DNA of 64,000 nt from G965233625 sp965233625. GTDB taxonomy: Bacteria; Planctomycetota; Planctomycetia; Pirellulales; Pirellulaceae. Under the pieces are notes generated by a model, which worked only from the letters and a program-made list of their open reading frames with translations, searched no databases and was not told the origin of the DNA. The translations under genes and the position numbers were made by a program. The stretch lies in NCBI GenBank assembly GCA_965233625.1, contig OZ247499.1, forward strand, positions 186,001 to 250,000, read 5' to 3'. Below, one piece after another: positions 35,980-45,241 of this stretch (position 1 is the first letter of the stretch; every line of letters starts with the position of its first letter).

Positions 35980-35997
35980 GCTTCATCAGCCCCACGG

Positions 35998-36675
35998 ATG
36001 GATGCTCGAATGAGCAGCAATTCAAACAAGCCTCAGCCAGTTTCGCATCGTCGCAACTGGCTGAGCTTTTATTTACACAGCGTGCTGGTGTTCACCCTCG
36101 GCATCGCCTGCGCCTTAACGCCGCTAAAGCTGTGGGAATACAGCCAGCCGCCCAGACCGCTGATTCTGCTGCATTTCAAAATCGTAGAAGTCGATAGCAA
36201 GGCCGAGGGCGTCTTCTGGAGAGGCGCCTCCAAGGTGACTAGCGGAGAAGGTAAGGATAGATCGCTTGTCACGATGCTAGGCAAACTGGTCGCTGAAAAG
36301 CGTGCGAAAGTTATCTCTGAACCCTCAATGGTTATCTCAGACGGCGCCCCCGCGACCTTCGAAGTGGAGGAATATTGGCCGGTCTATGCAACCGGAACGG
36401 GAAATCCGGGCCGCAAGTTCAAGCTTGATGTTGAAGGACACATTCAGCGTAACGGACGGATTGCGCTCTCGATTGAACCGGCCGTGCACGTGAAAACGCT
36501 GGACCAAAGTGATTCGGGGCCAGCAGTACGTCGTCTTGCCACCCGCGCTGAAGTTGAACTTCAATCCGGCCAGTCCGCCATTGTTTCGGGCATCTGGCAG
36601 CATGCTGACAACGATGGTGATATCTCAGGGAAAGGGACGTTTGTGGTCGTCACACCTGAGTTCCTGGCGCAGTAG
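35998..36675 (+). CDS. membrane protein with secretin-like domain
   Basis: 225 residues: one TM segment (about 25-45) then a domain reminiscent of the type II/III secretion secretin repeat (LILLHFKIVEVDSK, KVISEPSMVISDGAPATFEV, LSIEPAVHVK, SGQSAIVSGIWQ). It is too short to form a secretin pore, so it may be a regulator or a piece of that fold reused. A second start at 36010 is possible. 18 bases after the DUF1080 gene. Confidence 0.65.
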   Translation: MDARMSSNSNKPQPVSHRRNWLSFYLHSVLVFTLGIACALTPLKLWEYSQPPRPLILLHFKIVEVDSKAEGVFWRGASKVTSGEGKDRSLVTMLGKLVAEKRAKVISEPSMVISDGAPATFEVEEYWPVYATGTGNPGRKFKLDVEGHIQRNGRIALSIEPAVHVKTLDQSDSGPAVRRLATRAEVELQSGQSAIVSGIWQHADNDGDISGKGTFVVVTPEFLAQ

Positions 36676-36795
36676 GCTGCTGGCGTAATTATCTTCGAGC
36701 GGTCTGCAGCATAGCGGTATTTACGTACTCTCCTTACAATAGATGTTGTGGCGTGGTTGCTTGCGCGGCTGCGTTAATTCTTACGGAGGGAGTGC

Positions 36796-37797
36796 ATGTT
36801 CAAATTAAGCCGCAAGATGTGGTTCACGATTATCCTGGTGGGCGCGACGGGTGCCGGCCTTGCCGCGTGGGTCTTTCAATCACCTGTGGATGGCTCAGCG
36901 CTGCCGCGGACGCGACCGGAAGATGTGCCATTTGATGGCGAGAGGGCGTACAAGCATCTGCTTGATATCTGCGCCATCGGTAGGCGGATCAGCGGAACCC
37001 CAGGGATGAAGAAGCAGCAGGAACTGCTGACCGCCCATTTCACCAAAGCCGGCGGCAAAGTGCGGATGCAGGAATTCAACGCCCGCCATCCGCAGACCGG
37101 CCAGATGGTGAAGATGAGCAACATGATCGTGGAATTCCATCCGCAGCGGAAAGAGCGTGTGCTTCTGTGCGCACATTACGACACTCGACCCTTTCCCGAT
37201 CAGGATCCCAAGAATCCACGCGGCTTATTCATCGGGGCCAACGATGGCGCCAGCGGTGTGGCCGTGCTGATGGAAATGGCGCGGTTGCTGCCGACGCTGG
37301 AAGGTCGATTCGGCGTAGACATCGTGCTCTTCGATGGCGAAGAACTTGTCTACGATGGGCAACGCGACCCGTACTTCCTTGGCTCGACGCATTTCGCCAA
37401 TCAGTACAAAGCCACTCCACCCGCGCACCGTTATCGCTGCGGGGTGTTGCTGGATATGGTCGGCGACAAGAGCCTGCAACTTTACAAAGAGAAGAACAGC
37501 CTCTACTACGCACGTCAGGTCACTAACGACCTGTGGTCGGTGGCCAGATCCCTGGGCGCCAAAGAATTCAACCCACGGGCGCGGCATACCGTGCGCGACG
37601 ATCATCTGCCTCTCAATCAGATTGCACGTATCCCGACGTGCGACATCATTGACTTCGATTATCCGCGACCAGGGTTCGCCCGGCAGTATTGGCACACCGA
37701 GGCGGATATCCCGGAGAACTGTTCTGCCGAGTCGCTGGGCATCGTGGGCAAAGTGGTGTTTCAATACCTGCGGTTGCTACAGAACGTCAAGAATTAG
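36796..37797 (+). CDS. M28-family zinc peptidase / glutaminyl cyclase-like protein
   Basis: 333 residues with an N-terminal membrane anchor (10-27). M28 motifs: H127 in CAHYDTRP, D150 in GANDGASG, E182-E183 in DGEEL, and a C-terminal H in QYWHTEADIP. The DGQRDPYFLGSTHFA stretch resembles the glutaminyl-peptide cyclotransferase branch, which cyclises N-terminal Gln, over the aminopeptidases. GGAGGGAG lies just before the ATG. Exported or anchored, so it acts outside the cytoplasm. Precedes a small membrane protein gene by 12 bases. Confidence 0.85.
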   Translation: MFKLSRKMWFTIILVGATGAGLAAWVFQSPVDGSALPRTRPEDVPFDGERAYKHLLDICAIGRRISGTPGMKKQQELLTAHFTKAGGKVRMQEFNARHPQTGQMVKMSNMIVEFHPQRKERVLLCAHYDTRPFPDQDPKNPRGLFIGANDGASGVAVLMEMARLLPTLEGRFGVDIVLFDGEELVYDGQRDPYFLGSTHFANQYKATPPAHRYRCGVLLDMVGDKSLQLYKEKNSLYYARQVTNDLWSVARSLGAKEFNPRARHTVRDDHLPLNQIARIPTCDIIDFDYPRPGFARQYWHTEADIPENCSAESLGIVGKVVFQYLRLLQNVKN

Positions 37798-37809
37798 GAA
37801 ACCAGTCTT

Positions 37810-38247
37810 GTGGCAACCATAAGTTTTGCAATCTCGTTGCTGATCGTGGCCGTGGTTCTGGGCGGTTTTGAATGGGTGCATTATCGCAGCGTACTGGCGG
37901 AAGAGGATGACGCGGATCTGCTACGCGTTAGTCATGCGCAGTTCCGCCGGCGGATGCTTGTCAGCGGGGTGATTGTGCTGGTGGCGGCGATGATGGCCGC
38001 CGGAACCTGGGTGCCAGGGAATATCGCCGGGCTGATCTACTGGTGCATCGTGGCAGCGCTGACGTGCGGCGTCATCGGCCTCGCCGCAGCAGACTTCCAG
38101 GCTTCCCGCAGATACCTGTCGCAGTTGAAGCAGGATCAACAGGCTCAATACGATCACCTGATGCAAGAGATCGATAAGTTCAAGCAAAGCCAGGAAGGCG
38201 ATTCTCACGATTCCAATGCAGAATCGTCCGGCGCAACTTCGAATTGA
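37810..38247 (+). CDS. small membrane protein of unknown function
   Basis: 145 residues from a GTG with AGGA upstream. Three hydrophobic segments (about 4-20, 48-66, 73-93) and a charged Gln-rich C-terminal coil-like tail (105-130). I do not recognise a family. 12 bases after the M28 gene, so probably co-transcribed. Confidence 0.7.
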   Translation: MATISFAISLLIVAVVLGGFEWVHYRSVLAEEDDADLLRVSHAQFRRRMLVSGVIVLVAAMMAAGTWVPGNIAGLIYWCIVAALTCGVIGLAAADFQASRRYLSQLKQDQQAQYDHLMQEIDKFKQSQEGDSHDSNAESSGATSN

Positions 38248-38362
38248 CACTTCACCGCAGTCAGCCGTAGGGCGGATTCGCAACGTCGTGTTGATTCTCC
38301 GCAACACGGCGCCAAGCCGGTCCGGTGCGGTTCTCCCGGTTGTAGTGATCACGCGTGGCTAA

Positions 38363-38386
38363 AACGCCGTTTCTGGCGTTCATTTT
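38363..38386 (+). terminator. weak terminator-like hairpin
   Basis: AACGCC (38363-38368), loop GTTTCT, GGCGTT (38375-38380), then CATTTTC. Six pairs, four T. Follows the small membrane protein gene. Confidence 0.35.
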
Positions 38387-38443
38387 CAGACTGGCGCCGC
38401 ATGTGCGTCACTGGCTGGCAACCACACGCCAATCCCTGTTCTG

Positions 38444-38809
38444 ATGAGATCCGCTGCCATGCACCGCGTTGCCGCCGTTGTTGTTCTTCTGTCCAGTTTT
38501 TTCGCTGTTTCGCCTGTATCCGCCAATGGCCCCCTTGAAGCGGCGATGAAAGCTGAACGCCAGCAGAACATTGTGCAGGTGCAATTTGCCAAAGGCGATT
38601 CGATCCGCGGGAAAGTGCACAGCCGTACGTCGTCGATCCGTTTATGGCTGGAAATCGAGTCGCATTCCACCGTGGTCGTAATGCCTCTGAAGTGGTCAAA
38701 TATTAAGTCGATTGCGCCGGTTAAACCGGTTGCAGCAACCACGGCGAAGAAACGCGGCAGCCAGGCAGAACGCGCTCACGCACTTCTGTTTGACGCCGCT
38801 GGTAAGTAG
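38444..38809 (+). CDS. small exported protein of unknown function
   Basis: 121 residues with a signal peptide (ending SANG near 28; a second ATG at 38459 also serves). The mature part has a KGDSIRGKV segment and a beta-rich middle like an Sm/SH3-style barrel, then a basic C-terminus. No family recognised. It precedes the exopolysaccharide transferase gene by 84 bases that hold repeats. Confidence 0.65.
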   Translation: MRSAAMHRVAAVVVLLSSFFAVSPVSANGPLEAAMKAERQQNIVQVQFAKGDSIRGKVHSRTSSIRLWLEIESHSTVVVMPLKWSNIKSIAPVKPVAATTAKKRGSQAERAHALLFDAAGK

Positions 38810-38839
38810 GTATCTGGCGCCAGGATGCTGCATTAAAGC

Positions 38840-38897
38840 GTGTCCTATGTTTAAGAAGGTTCATTCTTAAACTTATTCCCACGCTGGTGTCCTATGT
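38840..38897 (+). repeat. 11-bp direct repeat around the start of the sugar transferase gene
   Basis: GTGTCCTATGT occurs at 38840-38850 and again at 38887-38897; the second copy contains the start codon (38894). The first copy's ATG (38847) opens a 7-codon frame ending in TAA. Confidence 0.6.
38849..38872 (+). repeat. 9-bp inverted repeat upstream of the sugar transferase gene
   Basis: GTTTAAGAA (38849-38857), spacer GGTTCA, TTCTTAAAC (38864-38872); perfect. It is AT-rich, so it suits an operator or a weak hairpin. Confidence 0.65.
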
Positions 38898-40300
38898 CTT
38901 CCGCCCGCCGGATTCAACAACAATGGTCCGCGATTGAGTCGCTGTACCGCCTGCTAGACGCCGCTTGCATTGCCACTGGCCTGTACCTGGCCACATTCTA
39001 TGCAACACCGATGGCGCGCGAGCATTATTTCCTGGCCGGCGCCGCCACGATCATGCTGTTTAACATCATTGCGGGCTTCTCGGGCATGTACCGCAACTGG
39101 CGGGGAGTTTCCGCCGGTCGTGAACTCATCTGCTCGCTGGTGACCTGGGGCGCAACGCTTGTGGGGCTGGCAGTGCTGGGCTATTGCACACGCTACGCCA
39201 ACATGGCGCCGCGGAGCTTGATGCTGGCCTGGTTTATCACGACGCCGCTGTTGTTTGTGGCTTTGAGAATTATGGTGCGGTCGATCTTGCGCGTGCTGCA
39301 CCGCCGCGGGATGAACACCCGTAGTTTCGCCATCGCAGGTGTGACAGATCTTGGCATCGACCTGGCGAGAAATATAGAAGCTTCACCGGAACTGGGACTG
39401 AAACTCGCCGGCTTTTACGACGACCGTCCGCAGGAGCGTGTTGCCGATCTACCAGAGTCGGTCGGGCAGAAACTAGGAAATATCGATTCACTCGTGCAAA
39501 AGGCGAAGCAGGGAGAGATCGATATGATCTACCTGACTTTCCCGATGCGCGCCGAAGAACGCATCCGTCAGGTGCTCGCGCAACTGAGTGACAGCACTGC
39601 GTCAGTCTATATCGTGCCCGACTTCTTTGTGTTTGAACTTCTCAGTTCGCGCTGGAGCAATATCAACGGACTGCCGGTTGTCAGCGTGTTTGAAAATCCG
39701 TTCTATGGCGTGGATGGACTGATCAAACGCGCCAGCGATCTTGTACTGGCGGGCATTGCCCTGACGCTGCTCGCGCTGCCGATGACGCTGATCGCGTTGA
39801 TTATCAAACTCACTTCGCCCGGTCCGATCTTCTTCAAACAGAAACGCTACGGGCTGGATGGCCGCGAAATTCTCGTCTGGAAGTTCCGCTCTATGCGCGT
39901 CATGGACAACGGCCCTGTTGTGAAACAGGCAACCAAGGGTGACCCGCGGATTACGCCCTTTGGCAGTTTTATCCGCAAGACTTCGCTAGACGAATTGCCG
40001 CAACTGTTCAACGTGATCGAAGGCAACATGTCGCTGGTCGGACCAAGGCCGCACGCTTCAGCGCATAACGAAGAGTACCGCAAACAGATTCAAGGCTACA
40101 TGCTGCGGCACAAGGTAAAGCCCGGTATCACGGGGCTGGCGCAGGTGAACGGTTGGCGGGGCGAAACCGACACGCTCGAGAAAATGGAACGCCGCGTCGA
40201 ATGCGACCATCAGTACATCCGCGAATGGTCACTTCTGATGGACATCAAAATCATGCTCCGCACCGTTCTGGTTGTCTTCCACGACAAGAATGCTTATTAG
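38894..40300 (+). CDS. undecaprenyl-phosphate sugar phosphotransferase (WcaJ/CpsE type)
   Basis: 468 residues. Four to five N-terminal TM helices, a Rossmann-like CoA-binding-type middle domain (SFAIAGVTDLG), another TM near 290 and the C-terminal bacterial sugar transferase domain with KRYGLDGREI, SLVGPRP, KPGITGLAQVNG and the DETLP-like TSLDELPQL. It transfers a hexose-1-phosphate to undecaprenyl phosphate to start exopolysaccharide synthesis. No glycosyltransferases or Wzx/Wzy genes are seen here. Start at 38894 gives the full N-terminus. The upstream repeats may control it. Confidence 0.92.
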   Translation: MSSARRIQQQWSAIESLYRLLDAACIATGLYLATFYATPMAREHYFLAGAATIMLFNIIAGFSGMYRNWRGVSAGRELICSLVTWGATLVGLAVLGYCTRYANMAPRSLMLAWFITTPLLFVALRIMVRSILRVLHRRGMNTRSFAIAGVTDLGIDLARNIEASPELGLKLAGFYDDRPQERVADLPESVGQKLGNIDSLVQKAKQGEIDMIYLTFPMRAEERIRQVLAQLSDSTASVYIVPDFFVFELLSSRWSNINGLPVVSVFENPFYGVDGLIKRASDLVLAGIALTLLALPMTLIALIIKLTSPGPIFFKQKRYGLDGREILVWKFRSMRVMDNGPVVKQATKGDPRITPFGSFIRKTSLDELPQLFNVIEGNMSLVGPRPHASAHNEEYRKQIQGYMLRHKVKPGITGLAQVNGWRGETDTLEKMERRVECDHQYIREWSLLMDIKIMLRTVLVVFHDKNAY

Positions 40301-40450
40301 CGTCTGAATGGATGTCTACTCCAGTGACGAAGCACGCAACGCCATATTGCTATTGATAAGCACTTGCTGTTCAAATGCATTTAAGGCGTGGTCAGGCGAC
40401 TGCGCGGTGGTCGCGTGGCGTTTGAACGCGTTGCTACGATTGGATCAGGC

Positions 40451-41164
40451 ATGGAAAAAGACGCAGCAGAAAAATTCTTCGACCAGAAATGCGCCTCTGG
40501 ATACGATCAGCTTCAGACAAAGCTGGCGTCGCTCCGGGATGCATTGCACTTCCTATTGCAATCGATTCTCGCACCGCTGCCCAGTGACGCGAGAGTCCTT
40601 TGTGTCGGCGCAGGTACAGGTTCGGAACTGCTTGTGCTCGCTGAAGCGTTTCCCGAATGGCAATTCACCGCCGTCGAGCCATCCGCCCCAATGCTTGAAG
40701 TCTGCCAGCAGAAGGCGGAAAACTCAGGCATAGCTGCACGGTGCGAATTTCACCACGGCTATGTTGATACGTTGCCGGTGACGCGGGAATTCGACGCGGC
40801 GACGTCGCTTCTGGTCTCTCAATTCGTGCTGGACCCGGATTTACGGATAGATTTTTTTCGCGAGATCGGCCGGCGGCTAAAGCCCGGTGGACGGCTGGTC
40901 AGCGCGGACCTGGCCGCAGATACAGGATCGGCCGGATACCAGAGCATGCTTGAGATATGGTGGCGGTCCATGAAGTCGGCGGATGTGTCGCCGGAGGGAT
41001 TTGACCGCATGAAGTCTGCCTATGGTCGCGATGTAGCTGTGCTGGAGCCGGATAGAGTGGCCGCAATCATCGCGTCCGCCGGGTTTGAAACACCCGAGCA
41101 GTTCCTGCAAACAGGGCTGATTCACGCCTGGTTTACTTCGCTTGAAGTCACGCAAGCGACTTAG
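40451..41164 (+). CDS. class I SAM-dependent methyltransferase
   Basis: 237 residues from ATG 40451; the frame is open to 40388 but without leader sense. Motif I is VGAGTGSE, followed by an acidic end of strand 2 (AVEPSAPML) and a motif near RLKPGGRLV. This is the UbiE/Methyltransf_25-like class. Substrate unknown. Not linked to neighbours by overlap; the kinase gene has its own promoter 60 bases later. Confidence 0.85.
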   Translation: MEKDAAEKFFDQKCASGYDQLQTKLASLRDALHFLLQSILAPLPSDARVLCVGAGTGSELLVLAEAFPEWQFTAVEPSAPMLEVCQQKAENSGIAARCEFHHGYVDTLPVTREFDAATSLLVSQFVLDPDLRIDFFREIGRRLKPGGRLVSADLAADTGSAGYQSMLEIWWRSMKSADVSPEGFDRMKSAYGRDVAVLEPDRVAAIIASAGFETPEQFLQTGLIHAWFTSLEVTQAT

Positions 41165-41225
41165 TAACGCAAGTGGAAATACCAGTATCAAAGTTACGGC
41201 AGAATCGCACCGCGTTTTACAATCA

Positions 41226-41254
41226 TCGACTGCCAGGCGGCATTACTTTATAAT
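41226..41254 (+). promoter_or_regulatory. sigma70-like promoter for the kinase gene at 41345
   Basis: -35 TCGACT (41226-41231), 17-base spacer, -10 TATAAT (41249-41254), about 90 bases before the ATG. Confidence 0.6.
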
Positions 41255-41344
41255 GCGGGTTTAGAGGCGATGGCGGACCACCGTCGCTCTATTCTGCAAC
41301 TCTTCTTTAATGCGTTGTTGTTTTGATACGCAGCGCGGTGCGCC

Positions 41345-43378
41345 ATGGCGATTGAACGTTTAGGCCCTTACCGTATCGACCGTTTACTCGGACGCGGGGG
41401 AATGGGTGCGGTTTACGCAGGGACGAATGAGATCACGGGTGAGCAGGCAGCCGTGAAGATGCTTTCCATTGCATTTGCCTCCGAGACCCATTTCCGCGAC
41501 CGGTTTGAAACGGAAATCGAAACCCTCAAGAAGCTGCAACATCCCAACATTGTCCAGTTGCTGGCATGGGGTGAGCATGAAGGGCACCTTTACTATGCGA
41601 TGGATCTGGTCGAGGGAAAAAGCCTTTTCGAGGAACTTAGATCCGGCCGGCGGTTTACGCCACGTGAGGTGATTCACATCGGGCGTGGCGTCTGTGCGGG
41701 GCTGCGTCACGCACATGACCGCGGCATTGTGCACCGCGATATCAAGCCGGCTAACTTAATGCTGACCACTGAAAACGCGGTCAAAATCACGGACTTCGGC
41801 ATTGCCAAGTTCTTCGGCGGTCAGAGCCTGACATCTGACGGCGGTGTGATCGGCACGGCGGACTATATGGCGCCGGAGCAGGCAAAAGGCGTTTCCGTCA
41901 CGGCGCGAAGTGATTTGTACAGCGTTGGCAGCGTGCTTTACGCTCTGCTGTGCGGCAAGCCGCCGTTTGCGTCTAATTCGCTTCCGAAGGTTTTGCACAG
42001 CCTTCAGTTTGACCCTGCCCCTAGCCTTCGCGAAGCCGCACCGCAGACGCCGTCTTCGCTGGCAAAACTTATCCACCGCCTGCTGGAGAAAGATCCATCG
42101 GCACGCATTGCAACGGCGCTTGCTGTCTCGCGGCGTCTTGACGAAATCGAGGCGGAACTGCCGCCAGATAAGCCGCCATCGACCGATGCTGCCGCCTCGA
42201 AGAATGCTACTCCTAAACCCGACAACGACGACGTAGCAGCTGCGGGCGACCAAGCGGAAGACGACGATGACCTGTTTGAAGAGGTCGAGAACCCGGTCGA
42301 CAATGCAACCATCGCCCGTCGTTCAACGTATTCAAGGCCCACGGCGCCAGTCCCGCCAGATCCAGCGATTCCGGCCAACGATACCAGTGTTGAAAAACCC
42401 GTTTCTAGCACGACACCCCCAGCAGAGTCGTCCAAGCAATCCGCGCCGACCGCCATACACGCATCGGTGGCAGGCAGGGATATCCGGCGGGACGACACGC
42501 CCATTGCCTGGCAGCCCTACCCGCCCGGTGCGGAGAGCGTTCTGGCAGATGATGCAACGCGGGCTTCGATGTCTGATCAGAAGAAGATGCAGGCGCCCGC
42601 AGAGCCACAACCAGACCGGTACATGACTCTGGAGGAAGAAGAGCAGCAACGCGAAACAGAGAAATCGCCCGAAAGCAACCTGCCGGCTATTTTGTCCGCA
42701 GTGAGCATCGCGCTGCTGTTGCTGCTGCTGGCTGGCATGTTTGTATACGCTTCGTTGCCCGACACGGCAAATTCGTTGTATGGGAAGATTCAGGCCGAAG
42801 CCAGCAAGAGCAGCGGGCGTAAAATCACGCTGGTGAAATCAGAGGTTGACGATTTCCTCGAGCGTTTCCCGGAGGATCCCCGCGTGGAAGAAGTCCGGCG
42901 CCTGCAGCAAGAGATTGAGATGAAGATTATGGAGAATCGTCTTAACTTCTCTTCTGCTTCCGGCCGGGCGAGCACGCTGAAGTCGCCCGTCGAGCAAGCC
43001 TATTACGAAGCCATCACGCTGGCAGGCAGCGATCCCTCGGCAGGCGCCGCCCGGCTGCGTGCGTTGATACAGGTTTATGACGACCCGGGTGCTTCCGAAA
43101 CCGTGAAGGTCCGTTTGGACCTGGCCCGTAAACAACTGGTCCGGTTAGAAGCCGTAAGCGAGCAATCCCAGAAGTCGCAATTGCAGGCGATCAAGAAACG
43201 ACTGGCCACCGCACACGAACTACGTGAAACAGACGCGGCTAAGTCGTTGCAGATCTACCAGGGAATTGTCGAACTCTATGGCAGCAAGCCGTGGGCTGCG
43301 GGAGTAGTTGCCGAAGCCAGGCACGGCATGTCGCAGGTTCCAGAGCCACAGCCTGCGAAAGCGGTAGATATTGACTGA
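41345..43378 (+). CDS. membrane Ser/Thr protein kinase
   Basis: 677 residues. The kinase domain (7-270) is canonical: GRGGMGAVY, K38, HRDIKPAN with D132, DFG 150-152 and TADYMAPEQ. A long Pro/Ala/Asp-rich, likely disordered linker follows (280-440), then a TM helix (447-470) and an extracytoplasmic tail with helical, Gln/Lys/Leu-rich segments ending near residue 677. It should be an active membrane kinase sensing through the C-terminal tail. The RD catalytic loop contrasts with the non-RD kinase at 6603. Convergent with the Cys-rich gene by 69 bases. Confidence 0.93.
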   Translation: MAIERLGPYRIDRLLGRGGMGAVYAGTNEITGEQAAVKMLSIAFASETHFRDRFETEIETLKKLQHPNIVQLLAWGEHEGHLYYAMDLVEGKSLFEELRSGRRFTPREVIHIGRGVCAGLRHAHDRGIVHRDIKPANLMLTTENAVKITDFGIAKFFGGQSLTSDGGVIGTADYMAPEQAKGVSVTARSDLYSVGSVLYALLCGKPPFASNSLPKVLHSLQFDPAPSLREAAPQTPSSLAKLIHRLLEKDPSARIATALAVSRRLDEIEAELPPDKPPSTDAAASKNATPKPDNDDVAAAGDQAEDDDDLFEEVENPVDNATIARRSTYSRPTAPVPPDPAIPANDTSVEKPVSSTTPPAESSKQSAPTAIHASVAGRDIRRDDTPIAWQPYPPGAESVLADDATRASMSDQKKMQAPAEPQPDRYMTLEEEEQQRETEKSPESNLPAILSAVSIALLLLLLAGMFVYASLPDTANSLYGKIQAEASKSSGRKITLVKSEVDDFLERFPEDPRVEEVRRLQQEIEMKIMENRLNFSSASGRASTLKSPVEQAYYEAITLAGSDPSAGAARLRALIQVYDDPGASETVKVRLDLARKQLVRLEAVSEQSQKSQLQAIKKRLATAHELRETDAAKSLQIYQGIVELYGSKPWAAGVVAEARHGMSQVPEPQPAKAVDID

Positions 43379-43447
43379 GACATTTCAACAAAAGACGACT
43401 CCCGAAATCGAGAGCCGTTGCCTTGCAGTGTATCTCGTGTCCTGCAA

Positions 43448-43771
43448 CTAATTTGCGGAGGTTGCCTGCACTTCTTCCGTTGTCTGGGCGTTCGACGTAT
43501 CTGCGACAGCAGGTTCGTTATCGCCGGTGGTCTCATTGCTTTTTGCACAGCAACTTGTGTCAACCTGCTGATCATCGGCGTGGCAGGCCGTTGGCTGCTG
43601 CGAGCTTGGGCAGCCTCCGAGCGAGTGGCAGCAACCGCCGGTTTCCCCAGTTACGCTTGTTTCCGCAGTGCCATTGCTGGAGGTCAAGGTGCTGTAGGTT
43701 GCGTAACCAGCTGCACTTGCAAATGTCGCCAGCACCAAGGCGCCGGGGATTAGAATTTTCGCAATCATCAT
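43448..43771 (-). CDS. small Cys-rich exported protein
   Basis: 107 residues starting with ATGATG: a hydrophobic leader (about 1-22), then a Cys/His cluster (GCCHSLGGC, ACH, SCCAK: seven Cys, two His) and an acidic Thr/Glu/Asn tail. The pattern suggests a periplasmic metal-binding (for example copper or zinc) or disulfide-rich protein, an inference from composition. I prefer this frame over plus-strand frames because it alone has a leader. No family recognised. Confidence 0.55.
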   Translation of the reverse strand: MMIAKILIPGALVLATFASAAGYATYSTLTSSNGTAETSVTGETGGCCHSLGGCPSSQQPTACHADDQQVDTSCCAKSNETTGDNEPAVADTSNAQTTEEVQATSAN

Positions 43772-44136
43772 TACACTTTCAATGTCGGTACGGTTGAGTT
43801 ACTTAACAGTCCGTAAAACGCTCAATCGACGGTGCGTTGCCTACTTACGCGGGATGCATGTGCATTCAAACTCCCAGCGGGCACGATATCTGAATTTAGC
43901 ATCTGACAACCCATAGCGGAACATCACGCGATGAAAACGCACCATCACGGTGTAAATCCGGGATGGCTCAAGACATGCTGCGACTGATGAGTTTTTCCCC
44001 ATGGATATTCATGCTGGATACATTAGTGCGGTTTAGGACCATCGACCGTTCAAAAAAGCTGTGGTATTCTGTGCCGTTTACCGCCCGCACAAACTTTGCC
44101 TGCGCACTTTAATAGACACTACCTGGACATCAAGTC
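43772..44136. other. divergent intergenic region
   Basis: 365 bases between the Cys-rich gene (minus) and DAHP synthase (plus). It contains a repeated CATCACG (about 43921 and 43944) and the DAHP promoter at 44042-44070. Nothing else is supported. Confidence 0.5.
44042..44070 (+). promoter_or_regulatory. possible sigma70-like promoter for DAHP synthase
   Basis: -35 TCGACC (44042-44047), 17-base spacer, -10 TATTCT (44065-44070); four of six matches in each box. It is about 67 bases before the GTG. Confidence 0.4.
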
Positions 44137-45168
44137 GTGATTATCATCCTTAAGACTGGCGCTACGGACGAGCAGGTTCAGTCAGTCATCAACCATATCG
44201 AAGATCTCGGGCTGAAGGCTCATCCAAGCCGCGGGACGTACCGTACAATTATTGGCATCATCGGCGACGAAGACAAGATTTCCACCGATCGCCTCAGCGC
44301 CATTCCGGGTGTCCAGCAGGTTGTGCCCGTGCTTCCACCCTACAAACTGGCGAGCCTGGAAGCCCATCCGCAGCAAAGTGTTATCGACGTCGCAGGTGTG
44401 AAGATCGGCGGCGGCAATCTGGCGATGATCGCCGGCCCTTGCGCCGTTGAAACTGCCCAGCGCATGGACGAAATCGGCGCCTCGGTCAAAGCATCTGGAG
44501 CGAACATCCTTCGCGGTGGCGCATATAAACCACGCACTAGCCCGTATTCATTTCAGGGTCTGGGCGAAGATGGCCTGAAGATCCTTCGCGAAGCAGGCGA
44601 CAAACACGACATGCCGGTCGTGACCGAAGTAACCGACCCTCGCCAGGTCGAAACCGTCGCCCGCTATTCAGACATGCTGCAAATTGGCGCCCGCAACATG
44701 CAGAACTTTGTGCTGCTGACAGAAGTAGGTAAAGCCAAAAAGCCGGTTCTGCTCAAACGTGGTATGAGCGCGACGATCGCTGATCTGCTGATGTCCGCCG
44801 AATACATCCTCTCGCAGGGCAACCCCAACGTGGTGCTCTGCGAGCGTGGCATCAAAGGCTTCGATCCCGCCACACGCAATGTTTACGATGTGGCCGCGGT
44901 TGCCGCTTTGAAGCGTCTCTCGCACCTGCCTGTGATTGTCGACCCCAGCCACGCTACGGGGCGCCCGGATCTGATTCCGCCATGTGCACTAGCCGGTGTG
45001 GCGGTTGGCGCTGACGGCGTGCACATTGAAGTGCACAACTGCCCGCAAGAGGCAATGTCTGACGGGCCGCAGGCGCTTCTGCCCGAACAATACGCCGAAA
45101 TCGCCGCGAAAATCTCGAAGCTGGCGGGTATGTTCGATCAGACGATTTCCGTCCGTCAAAAAGCCTAA
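44137..45168 (+). CDS. aroF: 3-deoxy-7-phosphoheptulonate synthase (DAHP synthase)
   Basis: 343 residues from a GTG. An N-terminal ferredoxin-like regulatory domain (about 1-70) precedes the type I-beta barrel with AGPCAVE, RGGAYKPRTSPYSFQG, IGARNMQNF, KRGMSATI, CERGIKGF and DPSHATG. It condenses erythrose-4-phosphate and phosphoenolpyruvate as the first step of the shikimate pathway; the N-terminal domain is the usual site for aromatic feedback. First gene of a housekeeping run with tpiA, secG, yicC and gmk. Confidence 0.95.
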   Translation: MIIILKTGATDEQVQSVINHIEDLGLKAHPSRGTYRTIIGIIGDEDKISTDRLSAIPGVQQVVPVLPPYKLASLEAHPQQSVIDVAGVKIGGGNLAMIAGPCAVETAQRMDEIGASVKASGANILRGGAYKPRTSPYSFQGLGEDGLKILREAGDKHDMPVVTEVTDPRQVETVARYSDMLQIGARNMQNFVLLTEVGKAKKPVLLKRGMSATIADLLMSAEYILSQGNPNVVLCERGIKGFDPATRNVYDVAAVAALKRLSHLPVIVDPSHATGRPDLIPPCALAGVAVGADGVHIEVHNCPQEAMSDGPQALLPEQYAEIAAKISKLAGMFDQTISVRQKA

Positions 45169-45229
45169 CTGCCGCGTGGCAGTGACAAAATAAACCGCCC
45201 CGCTTTGCGAATAAACCATTAACACGCCC

Positions 45230-45234
45230 AGGAG
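45230..45234 (+). promoter_or_regulatory. Shine-Dalgarno site deciding the tpiA start
   Basis: AGGAG is 7 bases before the GTG at 45242 and only 1 base before the ATG at 45236, so the GTG is favoured. Confidence 0.65.
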
Positions 45235-45241
45235 CATGATT

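Noticed and set aside
38847..38870. 7-codon leader peptide before the sugar transferase
   Set aside because: It has no ribosome-binding site and its composition is not that of an attenuator peptide; kept only as part of the repeat finding.
41756..42253. 165-residue minus-strand frame inside the second kinase
   Set aside because: Opposite a conserved kinase domain, with no features of its own.
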